Notes under the pieces: model-generated | The model's database searches: none | Told to the model about the DNA's origin: nothing | What the model saw: only the letters and a program-made list of their open reading frames with translations | Part shown: piece after piece, positions 1-10,540 of the stretch | Position numbering within the stretch: the first letter of the stretch is position 1 | Layout: every line of letters begins with the position of its first letter | From: Lasiodiplodia sp. COLG20 | Lineage: Eukaryota > Ascomycota > Dothideomycetes > Botryosphaeriales > Botryosphaeriaceae | Assembly (NCBI GenBank): GCA_009801085.1 | Contig: VNWV01000006.1 | Location: 1,736,001-1,800,000 of the forward strand | DNA length: 64,000 nt | Reading direction: 5' to 3' | Translations under genes and position numbers: made by a program

Positions 1-1794
1 TGAGCCAGGTACATCGCTCCCACCGGATGAACGAATATCGATAAGAGATCCGCATAAGCCTTTGATCTCGCTCTTGATATATTCTTCATCGATAGCATCC
101 GGCCATTCATCAAGGTTGAGATCGTCGTAGCCGGGCTTCACCAAAAGGGCTTCGGTGATTTCAGCAACCGTGAGGGGACGAAAGGCAAAGGCTATCAACC
201 GCAAAATGCCCAAGGTTCTCTCCTTATCCTCACGATCCCTCCTCTCGATTTCATCCCAGATTTTCCTGTAGGTCTCTTTGAGCCCGCTAGGCATCCTGTC
301 AACCATCTGCTGCAATTGTTTCAAGGGTTTTCCCGGTCGGAGTTGGCCCATATTCTGTTGTTTGATCCAAAGGAACATGCCGTCGCTTCGCACAGCAAGC
401 CTCGAAGCAAGATCTTTCCTCACCTCGTCGGATTTGCTATGGAGCACATCATTGATTACCTCAGAGGCCAACAGATCCAGGTCTCCTCTCACAAGCTCCT
501 TCGATACAAGACATTCAAGCATCAAGATCTCCGAGGTGCCCTGTGGACTGGAAAACAACGCATGCTGTATGTCTACTTCGTTCCGACTGGTAACGAGGAT
601 ATTCGCCGTTGTCTGGGCTGCGACTTGCTTGACCTTTTGGAGAAATTTAGACTGTACGCGGTAGGTCCGATCGAATTCGTCTAATCCATCAATGACAACA
701 GTGCTTCTCACACGCTTGGAAAGCAAATCCTTCCAGATCTTCCAAACTTCTGTCTGGCTAGCGACCGTTCCTCTCTCGATGTTGGAAGAGTTCATATACT
801 CGGTCCAGATGGACTCGACAGCTGAAGGATCTTGGTGTATGAGCTGCCATATCCAAATTCGGATAACGTCCTCGAACTTGGCATTGGCTTGAGCAAATGA
901 GGAACAGAAACAGTAGAGGATAGGATGTCCTTGCTTCAACGCTTCTGTTCTCTCGCGAATGATAGCAGCGCTCAGAACCGTTTTGCCCGTTCCAGCGGGT
1001 CCATGGATCCACAGGAGCTTGGGTCTACCAACTTTGTCGAACTCAGAGGTCCACGTTTTGTAGGCATCATGGTCAAAAATCCAGCCACAGGTTCCGTCAA
1101 GCCGAGCGTTGATGTGCGTGTCGTACTGCTGGTCGATTTGTGGGGCTCGGAGCCACTCCAAAATCTCACGGGTCTGAGCTCTACGGGCTTCTGTTACTGC
1201 GCGTCAGGGTACCGAAAAACAAACCAAACATGTGCTATACCACTTACCTTCTTTTTTCCTCCCCGCATCGTCCTCTGGTGGCGACACCTTGGGCGGGATG
1301 AGCTCGTAGAGATGTCCGATGGCCTGTGCTATGCGATCAAGCTCACCCCACACCAGTTTATCCCGACCGTACCCCCAGGAAATCCCCTTCAGAGAAGGTA
1401 CCGGCGACCTCGGTCTCCCAGCGTCACGTTTTGGTAGAAGCTGGCTTCCGGGTTCCCCCGAGGCTCTGGGCCCTGGCGAACGTTCCACTCCCAATTTCGA
1501 CAGCCTTTTTTTCAAATTCTGGGTATGTTTCCTGATGCTGTCCAAATCATCACCTACGAGCTCGAGTATCTCCGAGTCATCCAGCTCTTCATCGTGCACA
1601 TCGTGCAGCTCGTCGCTTTCTGTTATGCCAACGCATCGTCTCCAGTTATCAAGCTGTCTGGTCAGAAATCGCAGCTGCGTGGCAGCGTCGCTGGATTCCA
1701 GTTGGAATTCTCTGGCGTAGTGGAAACGTTGCCCGAAATCGACGGCCCCGCTAACGGATGAAGGGAGCGAGAGTAGAAGCGAGGAAGCATCCAT
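1..1794 (-). CDS. HeLo-NACHT NLR-type protein, partial (C-terminus beyond window)
   Basis: Exons are 1794-1248 and 1190 to the window edge. The 57-nt intron has GTAAGT and CAG ends and joins in phase. The first 200 residues look like a HeLo (prion-inhibition and propagation) domain: an N-terminal stretch with FGQRF and LDNWRRCVGI, then ISWGYGRDKLVWGELDRIAQ, which matches the conserved end of that domain. After a linker come ARLDGTCGWI and a NACHT ATPase with Walker A GPAGTGKTVL (near 975-1010) and Walker B VVIDGLDEFD (near 670-700). Family knowledge: HeLo-NACHT proteins are fungal NLR receptors in which NACHT oligomerises and HeLo is a membrane-targeting cell-death effector. The C-terminal sensor (usually ankyrin, WD or TPR repeats) is not in the window, so ligand class is unknown. 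ATG at 1794 is chosen because the HeLo-like sequence starts there; an in-frame ATG at 1977 would add an unlikely leader. Confidence 0.85.
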
Positions 1795-2415
1795 CGTCCC
1801 CAAATTGTCTCGCGTGGGGAACGCAGAAGGGCTGAGTCTTGGTCGACGCCGATGATTGATACACGTCCTGCCGCTGTCAGGGAGGGTAGTTGCTGTATTC
1901 AAATAGCGCGCCGTGGCAGGCTGACGTATGTTGCCTACCAGGCTGTGGGGACCAATGTGGTCTGCTGCAAGTGTCATTGGCCAATAGTGGCATGATTCGA
2001 GGCTGTGAAGTATTGTCGCCTGTGTAACCCCGGGATGCAGTCCATGTAAGCGCCGACTTGGTGGCTGTGCAGCCCTCGAGAACCGTGTAATTTAGCCTGA
2101 GTGACCTAGGTGAAACTCCAGCCTTAGCCATGAGAGCCAGCCTGAAATTCAGTTGCTTTACGGATGGCCACACGGACCAGGTCTGACTTTTTTTTTTTCA
2201 AGAGGAGATATGTATTGCTATGCATCACTGCGCCAATTTTTCTCTATGTGCCACATCCGCACAGATCTCAGCGGTGACGGTTGTAAAAAATACCATGGAT
2301 GGTAAACCAAATTGAATACATCTCTAGTGAAATAGTGTCTGGCGGAGAACTTCAGGGTGAATTGAAAGGCCACAAATCCATTCCAAATGCATATTGAAGT
2401 ACCTAGGCTTCGTAT
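1795..2415. other. Intergenic, no gene seen
   Basis: It lies between the NLR start and the HET gene stop, with both genes on the minus strand. It should hold the NLR promoter and the HET 3' UTR. Only short unsupported frames are present. Confidence 0.6.
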
Positions 2416-4728
2416 TTAGTCGATACACCATTTCTGGTCTTTCGGAAGACGCTTCCATTCTACAGCTTGGTAGGCGTTTCCGTCTGTTATATTGTATCCT
2501 GGTTCCCCTTCAGATTTGTCGGCGGTATGGCGCAGCTGCATTTCATTCCACCGGTGGGGAAATCTTAAATGGCACTGGCGATCTGAGAAGACACCACCAA
2601 CTTGGCTGCTTCTAGCGAAAAGAACACCGTCTTCCTCAGAGTAGATGTACACCAGCAAGACGTAGGCCATCGTGTCTCCGTCCTCAACAAGATCCGTATC
2701 TATAAGGATGGCTGCTTGAGTGAACCTGGTATCCCTTTCATCTCTCACAGGCCGCGCAAAGTGGCGGTCCATAAAGGTGTGCATGGCCGCGTGTGGCATT
2801 TTGTGCACCAGGAAGAGCCATCGGCCGACTTCGTCTCGGATCCAAAAGTCCTCGCCCATAGGCTGGTCAAGGGCATTGAGCAACAAAGCTCCTGAGCTGG
2901 TAAGTGAAAGCCCACGTGCCGTTGGAATGGCGCAATCGTTGGAGAAACCGAAGGTATTTACCGGCCCTCCATTATCGAGGAGCGTTTTCGGTGCCCAGCG
3001 GAATCCTGGAGTTGCCAGACGCGTATGGGTCGAGAAAACCAAATCAGTTGGAATTGCCGGGCAGACCTTCCAGAAAGCGAGCATACGATCTTCTGGCTCT
3101 GCCTCGAGGATCGAATCTAGATTGCAACCCATCACAGAAGCGAGACAGAGCGACTCGTCCGCGGCGACACTAGTCCGACGACTAGACACAGCCCCCAGGA
3201 CGTGGCTTAGTCACCGTGTGTTGAAAGTTTGAATACGCTCCTTGGCTCGGAAAGAGGCATGCACATCGCTCACTTGGACCCAATACCGGTATTCTCCTAG
3301 TGGTACCGAGGCTCTGCTTTGGGTGACAAATGATGGAAATATGTCGGAGTCAAAGAGCTGATCCTGGAATGCGAAATACAACCTTTTCGCCAGAGCGCCT
3401 TCTTGCCAAGTCCACAGTCTCCGCATCCAGCCTGAGGTCAGGATCCGAGCCGCTACTTCCACAGGTGAAGAGCGGTCGATGCTGAAACGGTTTAGGCGCC
3501 CATCCAGAACGAGGACTGCATCTGCTTCTTCGTATGTCTGCCTCATCATTCGGATAGCCTGACGCCTCATTGCTATCGGGCGTACGGGACAACACAGTGT
3601 GTCTAGCCAGAACGCAGAAGGCTGAGGAAGTCCGGGGGTTTTTCTGACCTCCGTAAGGATTCTCCGTAGCTGGCACGACGCGATCGAGTTCTCCAATGGG
3701 TTTCCAAGCCCGTCTGACCACACATGTGATATTGCAACGTATTTTTCTGACGGAAGGGCAGGATGAAGCTTCAAATAGCCACGGCTGTCCCCTGGCTTTT
3801 GTATTTTGACAACCGGAATGTATCCGTCTTCCAGTATGGAACACAGCTCGTTTGGATTTACCAGAGCGTGCTTGCAATTGCAACCCCTCCTGACGTGAAG
3901 ATGGTTGTATCGGTCTCGATCGATTTGGTAAGCATTGCATCTCTCAAAATTACAAGCACCGTGATTCTTGCAGTCTGGAGGGCCCATGCGGAGCATGTAG
4001 TACATTAATTCGCCTCGGAATTTCATGCCAAGGTGCCCAGCCAGCTGCAGGCACCAGCCAGAAGCTACAAGGCTCGCCTTGAGGAAATCAGGCTCTCCGA
4101 ACTGGCCACTGATCTCCCGTATAGTCATAGGAATGTCAGCGTGAGGTGTAAGGAGATAGAAGTCACCCTCGCGAAAGTCGGGTAGCCAGCCGGGATATTG
4201 TCGGTATATGTATTCGAATATTCCGGACAAGAAGTGGATGAGTGTTCCCAGCGAAAATGCAAACACAGGATGGAAAAAGCTCTCCTGTGTACGGGCGATT
4301 ACATCGTATACGCGTTGGGCGAGCTTCAGGGCTTGTTGCCAATTGTAGATTGTCTCGCCACTGACCCCATGTTTCTGAATACGTCTCAAAAGACTCGACA
4401 CAGCTTTTTCAAGATTTTTGGTATGAATGTAAGTGGGTTTGCCTTTTCGCCGCGTGACAAAATCGTCCAGCTTAATGGAATCCCCAAAGAAGGAATGAAG
4501 GGACCCGAAGAAGAGCCACGTCTGTAAGAAATTCTCCACCTCTTCCAAAGTTCTGCGGCCTGAGGAAATGTGCGTGTTCCAACGCTCAGCGGCAAAGATA
4601 TCTTCATCAGACCAACCAGCACGGGCTGGGAAAGAACAGAAGTCTCGCCGGTCGTACTCTACAAGGCATGCGTATTTGACCTTTGGATTCTTGAAAATAG
4701 GCCTGGGCGGTGCGAGCAAATGATCCAT
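2416..4728 (-). CDS. HET-domain (heterokaryon incompatibility) protein, copy 1
   Basis: Two exons: 4728-3215 and about 3169-2416. The frame stops at 3211-3213 unless a short intron starting GTGACT at 3214 is removed. TAG acceptors ending at 3170 (45 nt) or 3182 (33 nt) both restore frame, giving about 755 or 759 aa; the longer intron is the more credible. The protein has an N-terminal region with FPARAGW, a Cys/His cluster near residues 256-292 (HGACNFERCNAYQ, then RRGCNCKHAL), and a HET domain from about residue 329 (YVAISHVWSDGLGN, FWLDTLCCP, VLVLDGRL, SGWMRRLWTWQEG). It ends in KDQKWCID. HET proteins trigger cell death on contact with incompatible partners. It lies between an NLR and a divergent membrane-protein gene. 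A second HET gene of the same subtype is at 34242-36704, also beside such a membrane gene. Confidence 0.88.
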
Positions 4729-5072
4729 ATTGGGGCTATGTTCAGATGGAGTAGCTGTGGAAAGGCAATTCCCATGTTGAGGTATTCGACAGGGCTGGTG
4801 ATCTTTGCTGCATAGCCCCCACTTCAGCTATGCCCTACATGGCCTCATGCATGCCGCCACACAGTTTCAAAAATCGCGCGAGGCAGACACAGTAGATCTG
4901 CAGCCACGTATCACAGGTCTCACCCAGCCTCCACCCGGTGAACGAAATGCGGTTCGCCACTTTGTCTGCTAAACGGGGCGGAGCCTGATGCTTGACCTCA
5001 TCCTTCAGCCTTCACGGACGCAACATGGACTGAACAACTCATGCCCCCACCAAACAACTACCAGCAAGAACT
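4729..5072. promoter_or_regulatory. Divergent promoter region, HET copy 1 / membrane protein copy 1
   Basis: The two start codons are 344 bp apart and point away from each other, so both promoters and 5' UTRs must lie here. No specific factor site is recognised. Shared control of the pair is inferred from geometry only. Confidence 0.5.
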
Positions 5073-6451
5073 ATGATGGCTCACCTGTGGGCGTCATACC
5101 GCTTTCTCATGCCGCTATTGCGGTTCATCGTTCTGATCGCAGCGCTACTGGCGCGTGCGGACTGTCTTCCCACGCCGGCGAACGTGCCTTCGAGTGCTCA
5201 GAGCGCGACAGCCACCAGCTCCCCAGAGCGCCGTGCAGTTGACGGGACGTCAAATCCGCTTGGGGCACTGGGTAAGCAATGGCAGAACCCAAGTGATCTG
5301 TCAAGCGTGTTGATGATCATCGGGGGGGACATCGTTCAGGTACGTGCGTCGACAGCCTTCTTCCGCACAAGCAAGAGTGGTAGCAAATGCTTACCGTTTA
5401 CTCTACGCAGAAAGCAGTAGCCCAACTCCGTGGCAGGCACATCGCGCCTGTCGCCTTCAGTTTCGGCTTCGTCTCCTACTCTTTCACCTCGCTGCTCTCC
5501 GCCATCGGCGACGGGCGGCTGATGCCCATGTCCGACTGCCCCTCGCACCTCGTCAACCTCTCGTCCGGCTATGCGCGCACCAACAACTCCTGGATCCTCG
5601 GGCGCATCCTGCGCGACGCCGAGAAGCGATCGACCATCGACGCGTCGCTGCACATCACGGTGTACAAGACGACGCAGGCGGGCGGGAAGCCGGTGTACGA
5701 CTGGCTGTGGTGGACGGGGGCGGCGGTGCTGGTCGGGCAGCTGGGCATCGCGTGCGTGCCGTGGGTGCTGGACGGCGACTGGCTGATCATGGCGCTGACG
5801 GTCGTGGGCACGGCGCTGGCGCTGGCTGGCAGCGCGCTGCCGCAGTGGGCTAAAGAAAAGTGGGCCTGCCGCTCGGCTCCTGAAGGTAGGTACTGCATCA
5901 CCCGCGGCAACGGCCACACCCGCGCCATCGTCATCATTAGCGAGCACCCGGACAGCTTGAACCTCGAGGACCTGGCCACGGCGAGAGGCCATCCCGTGCA
6001 TCACACCCGCATGATTCTCGGCTTCCTCGCCATCTGCTGGATTGCGTTCCTGCTGTGCGTCGCCGGGCTGGAGGAGAATACCTGGTTCCTGCTTGGCGTG
6101 GGCTTTTTGGGCATGGTGCAGAACGTGCTGGCTGCTGGGGCGCCTAGAGATCCGAGTGCTATGGGAGTGCCCATGGAGAAAGTCGAAGAGATTTATGAAG
6201 GAAGGGTCATGGAAGTACTTCAAGCAACCGAACGGAAATATCCAAAGGTGGGTATTTCGCTGTTGCCAATTTACTTCCCAGGTGAGCTTCGCCCGGGTGA
6301 ACAGAAATTCTTCGATGAGATGAGAGCAACGGTCAAGGAACGGCTCAAGGCCCCACCGTCCAGTGGCAGCTCTTCAAGAACGCTCACACCATCCAATTCG
6401 GAAAATCTCCTGAAGAATGTAGACTCGGAAAAACACTTGGCCATGAGCTAG
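5073..6451 (+). CDS. HET-linked multi-pass membrane protein, copy 1
   Basis: Exons 5073-5339 and 5411-6451 (71-nt intron, GTACGT to GCAG, phase 0) give 435 aa. An N-terminal hydrophobic segment (about 12-28) may be a signal peptide or anchor. Further hydrophobic segments lie near 100-120, 190-208, 211-230, 290-308 and 313-330. I know no functional name for this family. The protein at 32058-33577 shares its blocks in the same order: GGDIVQKAVAQL, APVAFSFG, LLSAIGDGRLMP, ARTNNSWILGRILRD, LPQWAKEKWACR, TRGNG and ERKYPKVGISLL. No catalytic motif is evident; a membrane scaffold, channel or receptor role would be a guess. It is divergent from HET copy 1 and the paralog is also beside a HET gene, which suggests a linked job. 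The C-terminal 40 residues are Ser-rich and probably cytosolic. Confidence 0.82.
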
Positions 6452-6784
6452 GGACGTTGCTTAAAGGTGCAGGTGCGAGCCGGAAACTTTCATACGGCAG
6501 CCGTATCCCTCTGATTTGCTCAACAGGCCCCCCTTCCACACGATTCCGGGCCTTTCAACCTTGTCTCTCTGGAAGAAACAAGCCGCTCCAGCATCTCATC
6601 ACTTTGCTTGATCCATTCTGTCAGCGAACTGTACTGTCATTTCAAGCCACCCCCAGCTTTACTCATCAAGACAGCAAAGACGTGCGACATACGTCTCTGA
6701 AAGAGACGGGAACGGCAAATTCGAACCCCGTACGCATATTCATACTAGCAACTCGGGGACTGCCCAACCCGGAGCGCCACCAGC
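6452..6784. other. Intergenic, no gene seen
   Basis: It is the 3' flank of the membrane-protein gene and the 5' flank of the next plus-strand gene. An open frame reaches 6795 but has no recognisable content. Confidence 0.5.
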
Positions 6785-7939
6785 ATGAGCGATGATCAAG
6801 ATCAGAACGAAACCTTATCTCAGACGTCTAGTCATACACTAGAGCATTGTCATTCCGAGGACGACACGAGCAGCGAAGCCTCGAGCGTCCCTTCGACGCT
6901 GTTGTCGCGGCCCGCGTCGCCGGAACATGAACCCATGACGGTCGACAAGATCCTACAGCAGATCCGACAACTGGAGGTTGAAGAGCACGTCAAGGAAGAA
7001 GAAGATCAAACCTTGTCAGACTTGATGTTGACACAGCTACATGAGGTCCTACTGGAAGTAGAGCTCCTCGAGCCATTGATGTGCCGGGAATTGAAACCGC
7101 ATCTCGTGCTGTCTCTTGTGCGCTTACTCAGAGCACTCAAGGAGCATTTTCGCGACCATCCCAGCTTCAACACCCACCGGGTTCACGAGCCTGACCAAAG
7201 TCTCTTGGAATACAGGGTGCGTCTGGCCGAGTACACCAGGTGTCTCGCAATCTTGTTTTCGGTCTGCGTCCGCGCGTGTCTTGGATTCAAATTTTACAGG
7301 CATCTGCACCAGAGACTCTGTTTAATCGAGCAGTTCATTCTATCGCATCCGAAATCACTTCAAATTTCTTTGGACGAAGCAAAGAGATGCAGCCTGGCGA
7401 TACCACAGGAAAGACTTGATCTTAGCCACCCACTCTTTTCTGGATCGAAACTCGGCAATATCTCGGAGGACTTGCGGCTCATGGCTGCTGTGGGACACAT
7501 ATCGCGCATCCATCAGAAGGCTTTTGCGTACATTTACGGCGTCACTGTCGACGAGGCATCCACAGCGGTACGTGTCCCTGGTATGGCCCATGTCTTGAAC
7601 TTGAGGGGGACTTCGCATTTCAATCCGATCGTTCTCTCAATACCCGAGTTTGCTTCGATGAGCCTTAATAATATCGACCCTACGATATCCGCATTCAAGA
7701 GGATGGTACAGGACGGTTCTATTCATGGGCTTACAGTAGGAACGCACGAGGAGCCTGCGCCTGCGAGATCTGCGAAGCGTAATGAGTATACGATCCTCGA
7801 GATGTATATTTCGAAACTCTCTCGTTTTAAAGTCTGGCGCCCAATGAGTCAGAAAGGTTTTGTACTCTCATATCAGGCTCGTTTGGGTCCAGAAAGGCGG
7901 CGCTGTTTGCTCCTTAGTTGTTCCGGCAGCCGTGGTTAG
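6785..7939 (+). CDS. Unrecognised 384-aa protein
   Basis: This is one uninterrupted frame with a good start context. The first 50 residues are Ser/Thr/Glu-rich and probably disordered. Residues about 55-80 are charged and could be coiled coil (KILQQIRQLEVEEHVKEEE). Two Leu-rich helical stretches follow (LHEVLLEVELLEPL and LVLSLVRLLRALKEHF), then a region with LAILFSVCVRACLGFKFY. The mixed helical content suggests an alpha-helical soluble protein. I recognise no domain. The last 25 residues (LGPERRRCLLLSCSGSRG) are atypical, so the true 3' end could involve an unseen intron. It lies beside the HET/membrane pair, which is a reason to ask whether it belongs to that cluster. Confidence 0.6.
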   Translation: MSDDQDQNETLSQTSSHTLEHCHSEDDTSSEASSVPSTLLSRPASPEHEPMTVDKILQQIRQLEVEEHVKEEEDQTLSDLMLTQLHEVLLEVELLEPLMCRELKPHLVLSLVRLLRALKEHFRDHPSFNTHRVHEPDQSLLEYRVRLAEYTRCLAILFSVCVRACLGFKFYRHLHQRLCLIEQFILSHPKSLQISLDEAKRCSLAIPQERLDLSHPLFSGSKLGNISEDLRLMAAVGHISRIHQKAFAYIYGVTVDEASTAVRVPGMAHVLNLRGTSHFNPIVLSIPEFASMSLNNIDPTISAFKRMVQDGSIHGLTVGTHEEPAPARSAKRNEYTILEMYISKLSRFKVWRPMSQKGFVLSYQARLGPERRRCLLLSCSGSRG

Positions 7940-8441
7940 TAGGCTCAAATAACCATCCTCAAAATCCATAGATTGTTGGATTGTGACACGTCATTCTCGT
8001 AGGGTCGCTTAGCGTGAACCAGTTCATGATTTCAAATGGGTAGCTGTCCAAGTGAAATAAGTGATCTGTTTAATTACCCTTGCTTCATTATTTTTCGGAA
8101 AAGAAGAGCTAGAGCAAGGGCTTGTTAGAGTAACCATGGACCCGGAACGGTGACTGGGGCACAGACGTTTCAGTCAGCGTGGGTGGAACGAAAGCCAGGG
8201 TCGATGATGCAGTAGTGAGGGCTGGATCGGAAGCGTTTGATAAGCGTGGCACGCACGAGGGATGCGAGACCGGCGGAGGTGACGAATTCGCCCTGCAGCT
8301 GTTATCTCCGATCGTGACATCTGCCCCGCGACGCGCCGTCCAGAGTTCAACGCGCGGCCCCACCACCACTCTACATAACCGCCTCGCTGCCACTCCTCCC
8401 GCGCAAACAACCCCAGTGCAGTCCTCGCGCCCTTCTCAGGA
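7940..8441. other. Intergenic, no gene seen
   Basis: It is the 5' flank of the nicotinate phosphoribosyltransferase gene. The last 100 bases are C/T-rich, as in many fungal 5' leaders. Confidence 0.5.
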
Positions 8442-10040
8442 ATGGCCAGCCTCAACGATGGCGGCGCCTTGCCCGAAGGCGTCAACTCTCTGCTTGATAC
8501 TGACCTGTACAAGCTCACGATGCAGTGTTGCGTTCTCAAGTACTTTCCGAACGTAAACGTCACCTACAGCTTCACGAACCGCACTCCCCACATGCGCTTT
8601 ACTCGCACCGCCTACCGCTGGCTCCAATCGCAAATCAACAAGCTTGGAAACATCACCTTTTCGCAAGAGGAGCTCGACTTCCTCAAGAAAAACTGCGCCT
8701 ACCTCAACGACCAGTACCTTCGCTTTCTTCGGACCTTCCGGTTACACCCCGACACCCAGATCAAGCTGTCGTTCAACGCGGACAACGACACCGGTGCGGA
8801 CGGAGACATAGGCGATTTGGACCTCAAGACGGAGGGGTTGTGGGTTGAGACGATATTATACGAGATACCCTTGCTCGCTCTCATCAGCGAGGCATACTTC
8901 AAGTTCTGCGACACGGATTGGAGCCACAATGGTCAGTTGGACAAGGCGTACCAGAAGGGATTGAAGCTACTGGAGAATGGGTGCATTTTCTCGGAGTTTG
9001 GCAGCAGGAGGAGGCGAGACTACCATACCCATGATGTCGTCATGCAGGGTCTGATCAAGGCGGCGAAGGAGGCAGAAGGTAAAGGATGGGCAGGAAAAGT
9101 GACAGGCACGAGTAATGTCCATTTTGCCATGAAATACGGCGTTGCCCCCGTCGGGACAGTCGCGCATGAATGGTTCATGGGTGTCGCGGCCGTGACAAAC
9201 AACTACGAGGACGCCAACGAAATTGCCCTCAGCTACTGGGTCGGCACTTTTGGCGAGGGTGTAAGCAAACCAGGCCGGAGGGCAATACTCAGGAGTGCTG
9301 ACCGGTGCAGGTTCTGGGCATCGCTTTAACCGACACATTCGGCACACCTGATTTCTTGAAGGCATTCAAGAAGCCGATCCCTAGCTACACGACTGCCGAA
9401 CCGGGGCTTGCGGCCACTGCGGCCTCAGCGGCCGGGAGCTCCACACTACCCGACACGGCAACGCTCGGGAACACCGAGCCGCCTATCCAGGCCCCGATTC
9501 GCAAGGGAAATGGGACCAATACGGACGTGCCGACATTTGCCCAGACGTTTACCGGGGTGCGCCAGGACTCTGGAGACCCCAGGGGCTTCATCAAGATGAT
9601 GCGCGACTTCTATGACAAGGAGGGTATCACGGACAAAAAGGTCATCGTCTTCTCCGACTCGCTCAACATCGACCTGTGTCTGGAGTACAAGCAGGCCGCT
9701 GAGGCCCAGGGATTCCAGCCAACGTTTGGCGTAGGCACGTTTTTGACGAGTGAGTGTGGCGCGGGTGCTGGCCAAGGCTGTATCGGTTGCTGACGATCCC
9801 ACAGATGATTTCGTGCGCCAGTCCACGGGCCAGAAATCGGTGCCGCTCAACATTGTCATTAAGATAGCGTCTGCAGAGGGCAGGGCTGCGGTCAAGATCA
9901 GCGACAACATCGGCAAGAACACAGGCGACAAGGCCGTGGTTGCTGATGTTAAGCGGAGGCTGGGCTATGTTGAGAAGGAATGGGCGGGCGGCGACGAGCG
10001 GACGCGGTGGGGAACGGAGGGTGCTTCAAAGGCTGCCTAA
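8442..10040 (+). CDS. NPT1: Nicotinate phosphoribosyltransferase
   Basis: Exons 8442-9260, 9311-9749 and 9805-10040 give 497 aa; the introns are 50 and 55 nt with GTAAGC/GTGAGT donors and CAG acceptors. The enzyme makes nicotinate mononucleotide from nicotinate and PRPP in the Preiss-Handler NAD salvage route. Family motifs are clear: LLDTDLYKLTMQ at the N-terminus, FSEFGSRRRRDYHTHD in the middle, GTSNVHFAMKYGVAPVGTVA, then across intron 1 GEG|VLGIALTDTFGTPDFLKAF, GVRQDSGDP, KVIVFSDSLN, and across intron 2 GVGTFLT|NDF. It is longer than the roughly 430-aa yeast enzyme because of an Ala/Thr/Pro-rich insert of about 50 residues between the DTFGT and GVRQDSGDP motifs, lying in exon 2. The identity is firm; the insert is the only oddity. 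Confidence 0.96.
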
Positions 10041-10540
10041 GGCGCAGGACACTTATGCGGCTTGAGCAGTCAGCACTGGATAGAGCATGGCAGCAAATGT
10101 GGCGGCAGCGCCGTCTGCGGAGCTCATGATGCACCGTGGTTTCTTTCGTGTTGCGACTCGTGCGACAAAAATAGTGAGCAAATGAGCGACGGGTGTCGCG
10201 CCCCGGCCGCTCGCAGGCTAGGCGCCGCTTCCGCATTCGCCCCAGGGGCTGAGCCGCGACTCTGCCCTGTCCTGCCCTACCATCTTTCCTGTCACGCACT
10301 CTCTCAGCTCAGCCTCTCAGCCTTCCTTCGCGCTTCCAGAGCCGCGGATCCGTCGCTGTCGTTCTTTACTTCTTACCGGCGCTTCCTCTGCTCATTCCGA
10401 TCGTTCGCCAGGCGCGCTCCACCCACACGTCAACTGCATACCACCCACGCTCCACGCGCCCACCCGCACGATACCTCCGCAGTCTTGCCACCCGGCCCCC
10501 AGGAGTCGCGTCTACACGCTTATAGTTTCACCATTTCACC
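10041..10540. other. Intergenic / 5' leader of syntaxin gene
   Basis: The distal 250 bases are C- and T-rich and stop-poor, typical of a fungal core promoter and 5' UTR. A frame at 10062-10544 is probably a by-product. Confidence 0.5.

Noticed and set aside
6690..6760. Possible tRNA on the minus strand (GGGGTTCGAATT, B-box-like)
   Set aside because: No matching T-stem, acceptor stem or A box can be folded around it.
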